Shown here: positions 8,001 through 11,520 of the stretch, in pieces | Position numbering within the stretch: the first letter of the stretch is position 1 | Layout of the letters: the number at the start of each line of letters is the position of its first letter | Source: Verrucomicrobiaceae bacterium | GTDB lineage: Bacteria; Verrucomicrobiota; Verrucomicrobiia; Verrucomicrobiales; Verrucomicrobiaceae | Direction: 5' to 3' | Assembly (NCBI GenBank): GCA_947463285.1 | Contig: CANHTV010000076.1 | Location: 1 to 11,520, forward strand | Length of the DNA stretch: 11,520 nt | Program-made: the position numbers and the translations under genes | The notes under the pieces: model-generated | The model's input: only the letters and a program-made list of their open reading frames with translations | What the model was told of the DNA's origin: nothing | The model's database searches: none

Positions 8001-8737
8001 GCCGCCACTCTCGCCGCGACTTCCACCGGCTCCAGCACACGACCCGGCAGATCCGACAGCGCCATCTTGCCATCCAGCGCCACACCGTGAATGCCAATGT
8101 TGTCGCGAGTCGGCATCGCCCCACGTCGTCCATACGTGTGCGCCTCGAACACCTGCCCATCCTGCAAAGTCGCCGTGCGCGTGATCTCGCAGCCACCCGT
8201 GGCAGAAGTCTTCGCCTGCACCAGCAGATCGCCCCGCGCATCCACTCGCTGCTCCAGCAAGGCCAACACACCCGCCGGCAACCGCTGCCGCACCGACTCC
8301 GGCACCGCCAGTTCCAGCGCCCGCCGCGGATCCTTATCAATAAGGTCCAGCATCTCCTGACGCCGCTGCAAAGCCAGTTCGACGCCTTGCTCCGCATCCA
8401 CCCCGGATGTGAGAAAACTCTCCGTCCACCGCCGAAACTCCTCAAACACCGGCTCTGGCACCGGTTTCTGCCAAAGGGCAGTCACCCGCTCCGGCAACAC
8501 CAAGTCCGAAGGTCCCGTCAGCGGCCTTTTGAGCCTGCCGGATGCTGCGGAAGCCAGACGGCCCTGAACTGGTGCTGGCTCCCGCACGGGTGCAGCCATT
8601 GGCGGCTTCGGCGAAACCGCCACCATCTTCACGACATCCGTCTGTGACGGAATCGGCGCTTCAGAATGCCATACCAGCAACCCAACAAGCAGGCACACAG
8701 CCAGCGCTGCGATGAGTGGAGTGAAACGCTTTATCAT
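2048..8737 (-). CDS. Giant exported mosaic protein: M6/M11-like zinc metalloprotease with PKD, LamG-like and PATR beta-helix domains
   Basis: 2229 residues. The start ATG 8735-8737 is fixed by an in-frame TGA just upstream. Residues 5-23 form a hydrophobic signal peptide or anchor. Residues ~30-320 look like a propeptide. The catalytic domain (~320-520) contains HELGHNFGLPH (457-467, the HExxHxxGxxH zinc site with E458 as base) and a likely Met-turn DYGNEFDMMG (486-495), as in gametolysin/immune-inhibitor-like proteases. A post-protease beta domain follows to ~645. Then come a PKD domain (656-738, FWEWGDG), a carboxypeptidase-regulatory-like domain (743-820), a VSSNQ beta-sandwich (~855-923), a cadherin-like domain interrupted by a LamG-like domain (~1004-1252), a second VSSNQ domain interrupted by a ~190-residue DUF1349-like region (~1321-1513), and a PATR beta-helix (1561-2108). 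The end is DHDNDGVPDGIEYFLGG (2127-2143) and a small beta domain ending RRFVRLKVISQ. There is no autotransporter barrel. The role is probably surface-attached or secreted proteolysis plus adhesion. The protease family and the function of the tail domains are inferred from motifs. Confidence 0.9.
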   Translation of the reverse strand: MIKRFTPLIAALAVCLLVGLLVWHSEAPIPSQTDVVKMVAVSPKPPMAAPVREPAPVQGRLASAASGRLKRPLTGPSDLVLPERVTALWQKPVPEPVFEEFRRWTESFLTSGVDAEQGVELALQRRQEMLDLIDKDPRRALELAVPESVRQRLPAGVLALLEQRVDARGDLLVQAKTSATGGCEITRTATLQDGQVFEAHTYGRRGAMPTRDNIGIHGVALDGKMALSDLPGRVLEPVEVAARVAAGEKIEVGADLTGTAPQADDLEEVVIAWDDTRMTRFRGKAPATAALIDAESGEQSAEPATDGSDLDGVIAASPWTEGQKTLLIIRVDFPDYQGQVVSDATLQQLIADTNTVYTEMSSGKASFAPFGQGSAITPTVRMPNNSSVYASHTKFSRVLNEARTAAAAAGYNYLNYTHEVVVMGATPVVPATAGMANVGARGAWLHNSQWNLKTCAHELGHNFGLPHAGAWDTDDGSVIGPGEVWDYGNEFDMMGVGSSSAFLRHFGVTFKEFLGWLPTTDVLKITADGSTTTRIRAEDKVQTDGNRRALAVDRAGSTDDYWVEYRQLFGTSFGLRDGVVVNWADINGGYQQPLLLDMKPSTSQKTDSVLPMGKTFSDSAAGVHITPVARGTDGDGVAWMDVTVNRGTFAGNTKPTVTLSSTNANPAVNTSVTFTAAASDPNGDTLAYFWEWGDGTTTANNSATANKSWSTAGTRTVRCIVTDMKGQTTTATLLVQVGTTTTFSIQGVVSTTLGAPMQGVVVSAGSTQSDTTDGDGAYSITGLAAGSYTLTATKTGASFVTSGFTNPVTVGPNQVGKNFLAPPGAPAFTATMKPGLTDQGSSTGAIPLPLADADTALTSLTLTGVSSNQAIIPDANILFGTAGTIRTITVSAASTVSGTVDITITAADPEGNSGSYVWPVTVNAKPVLAVTTPATSENTPVDIDLRAFVSDDITADEQLFFEVDRVRNGKMTLLPDGYTARFTPNPNFNGTTNYRLVVRDQSLGAGFRFLYDFEPPDSHEDSLSTDQSNFNRTGTLQAINSGTFGYDASVPPALTPQSAKALVLAQNGASGARMRRTLTTSDHNFNDADWTFSVWVKRGGTDTEDFVFHLGDGDGHGTESELELFFAAGSDVLKLQKWGAGGLEKEIICTDIVAGQWHHITLSYDRTATNTGTCFLYVDKFLRGSVTAVTMNVNQSTPLVAGGHASTTANVDRWFDGVMDEVLFQSGLSTRTEIANRSRMGARHHHGLSAIGNSLSLTVTGSNQAPSIATVPDRYIPVNASASPVAVRLSDAESEARTLTLTAVSSNQTILPNASVTVGAAPAAWTTGDIGTVGTAGTLTESRGTYIVNGAGAAGVGPAAGDDFQWVRQSFTGDAEMIARVVSVDHTASNAEAGLMMRESTAATARFVCVRATGSEGVSFVQRGTASTDAVVTAILPLASAPGWLRLVRTGSVYTAFYATDNDGTAGPWQAVGTEQTVAFTGTTHDIGMAVSSRVSTTLCAAVFDNLGGTVLRGGERTVSLTPAAGQSGSSVITLTASDGALTANTSFTVIVDGAAPSTTVWNSTTSGTLNWSTGANWTGSVPPPSSRFSTIQFFTGQTLPSGTISSNNNSVGGHALNVLTLGGTGPNSGSTTLSLSGNALLLRRESLLDPIINLTATNGTGLTWNVSAPLTMEDSTTFQGAGTATFNFSGILSGAGNLIKSGTSKLILAGANDYTGSTTISGGILQIGDDGATGSLPAGAVVNNATLRLDRTGTLLVPNAISGSGGVTVDCPTNNGTVVFSGNNSFTGHVTVNSGALRITNSSALGSTFSTKNIILTNAVAGNPQLRLDGSNGPIDLPAGFSFKIGNAAGAIFNEAGDNILRGNIVLTSGGNAEGRVSTMAGSLRLAGTITNDTAVARTFVIGGATGTGQLEGNISDGTLTGGTIALRKIENGTWTLTGANTFTGATTLNAGTLRINAPGSLHASSTVTVNAATLGGDGSIGGSVIVNASGRIAPGSTTGSASTLAIGGGLNVTAMTTGTGKLVFELGAPTASDKVTVGGTFTFGTGTLGMDDFAFTALSGLTAGTYKLITSGGISGTLDSAKLTGTLGGFNATLSLNGNDLELTLVHPFTTWQSLNGTSGSITTDHDNDGVPDGIEYFLGGTSNTTGQTVLPGITNTSGTLSITWAKAATYLGVHGTDFVIETSTTLTGSWTVETVGGNLTITGNNVTYTFPAAGTRRFVRLKVISQ
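2414..4057 (-). repeat. PATR (autotransporter-associated beta-strand) repeat region inside the giant protein
   Basis: Residues ~1561-2108 of the giant protein. The region opens with VWNSTTSGTLNWSTGANWTG, the usual lead-in of PATR passengers. At least three good repeat units of the form 'G.L...G...L.L.G.N.(Y/F)TG.T.(I/V)..G.L.I' are visible: near 1695-1729 (LILAGANDYTGSTTISGG), 1764-1801 (VVFSGNNSFTGHVTVNSG) and 1928-1958 (WTLTGANTFTGATTLNAG). Further degenerate units lie between them. The closing part (1961-2108, with GGDGSIGGSVIVNASGRIAPG and YKLITSGGISG) is the usual end cap of such beta-helices. The Gly/Thr/Ser/Asn-rich composition explains the long Val/Pro-rich antisense reading frames on the other strand. 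Confidence 0.8.
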
Positions 8738-8884
8738 GGTTCAAAACATTCATCATGAGGTAAACAGCGCCATTTGGCCCCTCACGAAAATACGGGAGGT
8801 GGGCAGGATCGTCTGGAGATGCTAACCTTGTCTTCAAGATACTCATCGGTCCATCAGCCCGAACGTCCTCCTACTCATCCGCTC
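8738..8884. promoter_or_regulatory. Divergent intergenic region between the giant protease gene and the histidine kinase
   Basis: These ~147 bases separate the divergent start codons and must hold promoters for both transcription units if each starts here. I find no convincing -35/-10 pair on either strand: TTGTCT near 8828 (+) and TATTTT near 8790 (-) have no well-spaced partner. A loose inverted repeat, GCCCCTC (8777-8783) against GAGGTGGGC (about 8795-8803), could be a regulator site but is imperfect. No strong Shine-Dalgarno precedes either start. The GGAG directly abutting ATG 8819-8821 is too close to function normally. The layout would suit a shared operator for the response regulator, but that is inference. 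Confidence 0.3.
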
Positions 8885-10816
8885 GTGAAAATCGTCACCC
8901 TGCTCGCAGCCAGCCTGCTCGCCCAGTCCACGGCTCCGTGGGCCGAGCGGCTTGCGTTCTGGTCGCGGGCGGAGCTTGAACAAATGCGCCAGCGCATGGT
9001 GGCCATCGAGGCAGAGCTGAAAACACTGCCTGAGGCACGCATGGCTCACACGTCCAGCCGCAGAGGCTTCCAAAGCAGCCGGGTGGATGATGACGAAGCC
9101 CTGTGGGTCGAGGTGGCGCTGCCGGAGAAGCCTTTGGTGGACGCGATAGCGCTCATTCCTGTGCCTGCGCTCAAGGACGATGGCCATGGCACTTCTTTTG
9201 GTTTCCCTTTGCGCTATCGGATGGAGGTCACGGACGCTGCGGGCCGATCCCAGATCATTCATGAGTCTGAGGCCGATGTTCCCACTCCTGATGGCTTTCC
9301 GGTGGTGGTGCAGATCAAGCCCATCCAAGCACAGCGAATCCGTGTCACGGCTACCAAGCCTTGGCAGAGAAGTGAGCTGCGAGTGTTCGCGCTGTCTGAA
9401 TTGATGGTCTTCTCTGGCACAAGGAACGTGGCGCTTGGGGCTGAGGTCATGGCACCGAGAAGCCGCATCCAGCCGCCAGCCTGGAGTGTCGAGAATCTTA
9501 CGGATCACATTACGCCACTTGATTTGCCGTTGGCACCAGGAGTTCCAAGCATCAAAGGCTTTCACAGTGCGCTTGCCACTTCAGGACAGGATCAGAAGCA
9601 GGTTGGCATCATTTTACCACAAACGGTAGAGCTGGATGAGATCACACTGGTGCCTCTGCCTCGCCGGGAGCTGGCTACGTGGGGCACCTACGGGTTCCCG
9701 GAGCGCTTTCGTCTGGAAGTCTCTGCCAGCGAGGACTTCAGTGAGGCGAAGGTCATTGCCGACTTGAAGGACAGCAGCTTTACCACCCCAGGCATGAACC
9801 TGGTGAGCTTCTCCCTGCGTAAGCAGCCTGTGCGGGCCATTCGTCTGACGACATATTCACTTTGGCAGCGCTCAGGTGACTTCCTGCTGGCGCTGTCGGA
9901 GATCATGGCCTTTGCCGGAGGTGAGAACGTCGCTCTGAAGGCCAAGGCCTTCGCCAGCGACCAGCTCGACGATCCTGCTTACAGCCTTGCCGCACTCACG
10001 GATGGCAAGGCCAACATTGGAACGCTGCTGCCATTGCCAGAATGGCTCACCCAGCTTCGGCATCGTCAATCCCTCCAGCGTGAGCACGCCGACCTCAGCG
10101 CCCGATTCACCACCCTACGAGCCACCAGCCAGGACCAACTGGTGCAAGGCAGTATCGCCGCCGGCGCCTTGCTGATCGGCGGGTTCATCTGGGGACTCAT
10201 CCACCAGCGCCGCGTGCGCCGCCGGGACGCCGAGCGGCTCCGCGAGCGCCTCGCCCGTGATTTGCATGACGAAATCGGCTCCAACCTCGGCAGCATCGCA
10301 CTCATCTCCGCCTACGCATCGCAGGATGATGCCACGCCGGAGAGCATGCGTGCCGACCTCGTCGAGGTCCAGACCATCGCCCGCGAGAGCGCCGACTCAA
10401 TGCGGGACATGGTCCGCCTCATCAGCCGCCGAAGTGATCGCGAGTCCGAGGAGTGGAGCGCCGTCGTGCAGGGGCTCGCCCGACGCCTGCTGCGTGGCAT
10501 CGACTTGGACATCCAGTTCGATGCCGACAGCCCCAGCCTGGAAACCCGGCGGGAACTGTATCTCTTCATCAAGGAAGTGCTGCACAACATCGCCACACAC
10601 TCGCGAGCCAAGCATGTCCGCCTCCACACCCGCCGAAATCGAGACCGAATGACCGTCGAGATCAGCGACGACGGCATCGGCTTCGATCCAGCAGGCTCAT
10701 CGACCGGTCACGGCCTTTCCAATCTGCGTGAACGCGCCACCACGCTGCATGGCGAACTCCACATCCAAAGCGAGCCCGGCCACGGCACCCGCATCACCCT
10801 CACCCTGCCTGAATGA
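8885..10816 (+). CDS. NarL-family sensor histidine kinase with two tandem discoidin-like extracytoplasmic repeats
   Basis: Membrane sensor kinase, 643 residues from GTG 8885-8887. It should autophosphorylate on histidine and pass phosphate to the regulator encoded next. The GTG is preferred because it opens a signal peptide (MKIVTLLAASLLAQSTAPWA). ATG 8819 and TTG 8774 are in-frame alternatives that put 22 or 37 polar residues before it. Residues ~73-209 and ~238-374 are two copies of a discoidin (F5/8 type C)-like galactose-binding fold, sharing ALIPVP/TLVPLP, FGFPLRYRMEV/YGFPERFRLEV, PWQRS/LWQRS, ALSELMVF/ALSEIMAF and NVAL. A transmembrane helix (422-439) is followed by the HisKA_3 box RLARDLHDEIGSNLGS (H461), then the ATPase domain with its N-box EVLHNIATHSRAKHV (N568), DDGIGF (595-600) and GHGLSNLRERA. 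Its stop overlaps the regulator start by 4 bases (ATGA), implying translational coupling. The ligand is unknown; a glycan is plausible from the fold and neighbours. Confidence 0.9.
   Translation: MKIVTLLAASLLAQSTAPWAERLAFWSRAELEQMRQRMVAIEAELKTLPEARMAHTSSRRGFQSSRVDDDEALWVEVALPEKPLVDAIALIPVPALKDDGHGTSFGFPLRYRMEVTDAAGRSQIIHESEADVPTPDGFPVVVQIKPIQAQRIRVTATKPWQRSELRVFALSELMVFSGTRNVALGAEVMAPRSRIQPPAWSVENLTDHITPLDLPLAPGVPSIKGFHSALATSGQDQKQVGIILPQTVELDEITLVPLPRRELATWGTYGFPERFRLEVSASEDFSEAKVIADLKDSSFTTPGMNLVSFSLRKQPVRAIRLTTYSLWQRSGDFLLALSEIMAFAGGENVALKAKAFASDQLDDPAYSLAALTDGKANIGTLLPLPEWLTQLRHRQSLQREHADLSARFTTLRATSQDQLVQGSIAAGALLIGGFIWGLIHQRRVRRRDAERLRERLARDLHDEIGSNLGSIALISAYASQDDATPESMRADLVEVQTIARESADSMRDMVRLISRRSDRESEEWSAVVQGLARRLLRGIDLDIQFDADSPSLETRRELYLFIKEVLHNIATHSRAKHVRLHTRRNRDRMTVEISDDGIGFDPAGSSTGHGLSNLRERATTLHGELHIQSEPGHGTRITLTLPE
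9101..10006 (+). repeat. Tandem duplicated sensor domain inside the histidine kinase
   Basis: Two copies of ~137 residues (bases 9101-9511 and 9596-10006) align along their whole length at protein level, with the same order of matching blocks and similar spacing, and each ends in a PAWSVENLTDH/PAYSLAALTDG segment. The DNA copies have diverged strongly, so the duplication is old rather than a recent tandem repeat. The block pattern (WVEVALPEKPLVDAIALIPVP type strand, ..GFP.R(Y/F)R(M/L)EV.., R(I/L)..T..WQRS, ALSE(L/I)M.F.G..NVAL) fits the galactose-binding/discoidin-like beta-sandwich. Confidence 0.7.
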
Positions 10817-11466
10817 GCGACACCGATCCTATCCACGTCTGGTTTGTCGAAGATCACGACGCTTTCCGCCGCAGCCTCGAACGCCTTTGCACACCCCGGC
10901 GCGGTCTCGCTCCTCCGCGCTCCTTTGCCAATGCTGAAAGCATGCTCGCCGCCCTCGCTCAGAGCACTGAAAAACCCCAGGTGCTGCTGCTCGATGTCGG
11001 CCTTCCAGGTCGCAGCGGCCTCGAAGTCCTCGGTGACATCCACAATCACGCCCCCGACTGCCGCGTCGTCATCCTCACCGTCTTTGAAGACGAGGCGAAG
11101 ATCAGCCAGGCCATCAGCGCCGGAGCCTGCGGCTACCTTCTCAAGACCTCCACGCCCGACGAGATCGCCGATGCCATCATTGAAACCTTCCACGGCGGCT
11201 CGCCCATGTCACCGCACGTCGCCTCCAGCGTCGTGAAGCTCCTCGCCCGGCTCACCAAGCCCGTGGCTTCTGCCATCGCCCTCAGCCCCCGCGAACAGGA
11301 ACTCCTCCGCTGCATGGTAGAAGGCCTCACCGCCAAAGAGATCGCCGCCCGTCTCGCCATCAGCATCCACACCGCCGACACCCACACCCGCAATCTCTAC
11401 AGCAAACTCGGCGTCCGCAGTCGCGCCGCCGCGGTCGCCCGTGCCATGCGTGAGAAGCTGGTATGA
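10813..11466 (+). CDS. NarL/LuxR-type response regulator
   Basis: Two-domain DNA-binding response regulator of 217 residues, the normal length for the NarL family. The receiver domain (~7-125) shows the acidic pair E13-D14 in VWFVEDHD, the phosphoacceptor D61 in LLLDVGLPG, T89 in VVILTV and K111 in GYLLKTS. The C-terminal LuxR helix-turn-helix (~155-217) reads LSPREQELLRCMVEGLTAKEIAARL, then ISIHTADTHTRNLYSKLGV. The usual T-V-x-x-H at the recognition helix is T-A-D-T-H here, a small departure. The start ATG overlaps the kinase stop (ATGA), no independent Shine-Dalgarno is apparent, and the two proteins are clearly a cognate pair. Its stop lies only 4 bases from the stop of the convergent gene at the right edge. 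Its targets are unknown; the divergent protease-sulfatase unit and its own operon are the nearest candidates. Confidence 0.93.
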   Translation: MSDTDPIHVWFVEDHDAFRRSLERLCTPRRGLAPPRSFANAESMLAALAQSTEKPQVLLLDVGLPGRSGLEVLGDIHNHAPDCRVVILTVFEDEAKISQAISAGACGYLLKTSTPDEIADAIIETFHGGSPMSPHVASSVVKLLARLTKPVASAIALSPREQELLRCMVEGLTAKEIAARLAISIHTADTHTRNLYSKLGVRSRAAAVARAMREKLV

Positions 11467-11470
11467 GGCT

Positions 11471-11520
11471 TCACGGTCCCACCACATTCAGCCGCACGAA
11501 GCGTCTCGCGCTGGCGGGGA
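11471..11520 (-). CDS. C-terminal end of an exported protein with the RRFVRL-type tail (5' part outside window)
   Basis: Reading leftward from the right edge, the minus strand gives PASARRFVRLNVVGP followed by TGA (11471-11473). This matches the end of the giant protein, PAAGTRRFVRLKVISQ, in sequence and in distance from the stop, so I take it as the last codons of another protein carrying the same C-terminal domain. Such a tail ends many large exported Verrucomicrobia proteins in my recollection. Only about 16 codons are visible, so nothing can be said of its main function. The gene converges on the response regulator with a 4-base gap, leaving no room for a dedicated terminator between them. 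Confidence 0.6.
   Translation of the reverse strand, partial: PASARRFVRLNVVGP

Noticed and set aside
7622..8647. 341-codon plus-strand open frame
   Set aside because: Antisense to the propeptide region; very rich in Arg, His and Leu, typical of a GC-rich shadow frame.
8774..8884. N-terminal extension of the kinase from TTG 8774 or ATG 8819
   Set aside because: It places a polar, Pro/Arg/Ser-rich stretch before the signal peptide, and neither start has a properly spaced Shine-Dalgarno. ATG 8819 remains possible.
8843..9565. 240-codon minus-strand open frame
   Set aside because: Antisense to the kinase sensor domain; no family features, while the plus frame shows a clear duplicated domain.

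Overview
The window looks like a GC-rich chromosome segment from a member of the Verrucomicrobia (PVC group, possibly near Prosthecobacter/Verrucomicrobium). This lineage call is inferred from gene style: an exported sulfatase with C-terminal EF-hands, a giant exported protein with autotransporter-associated beta-strand (PATR) repeats but no outer-membrane barrel, a shared C-terminal tail ending in RRFVRL, and a NarL-type two-component pair with a discoidin-like sensor. No RNA gene, CRISPR array, insertion sequence or phage gene is visible.

Layout from left to right. (1) Bases 3-269, + strand: the last 88 codons of a protein resembling the C-terminal end of nucleoside hydrolases; its body lies outside the window. 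(2) Bases 241-369, - strand: a short reading frame that looks like the first ~29 residues of an exported sulfatase (signal peptide plus KPNIL) and then runs into antisense of the nucleoside hydrolase tail. It is probably the 5' stump of a second, deleted sulfatase. (3) Bases 385-1992, -: an intact type I sulfatase with a signal peptide and two EF-hands. (4) Bases 2048-8737, -: one 2229-residue exported mosaic protein with an M6/M11-like zinc metalloprotease head, PKD and carboxypeptidase-regulatory-like domains, several beta-sandwich domains, a LamG-like domain, a PATR beta-helix and a Verrucomicrobia-type C-terminal domain. (5) A divergent intergenic region of about 150 bp. (6) Bases 8885-10816, +: a membrane histidine kinase with two tandem discoidin-like sensor repeats. 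(7) Bases 10813-11466, +: its NarL/LuxR-type response regulator, overlapping by 4 bp. (8) Bases 11471-11520, -: the C-terminal end of another protein whose tail matches that of the giant protein.

As a working model, inferred from gene order only, the kinase senses an external glycan or surface ligand through its discoidin-like repeats. The regulator might then control the divergently transcribed protease/adhesin-sulfatase pair and possibly the neighbouring exported gene that carries the same C-terminal tail. The sulfatase would desulfate a sulfated glycan or glycoprotein and the mosaic protein would bind or cleave its protein part.

The most distinctive points are the nested domain insertions inside the giant protein, the tandem discoidin-like sensor of the kinase, the shared C-terminal tail on both sides of the kinase/regulator pair, and the decapitated sulfatase stump at the left edge.
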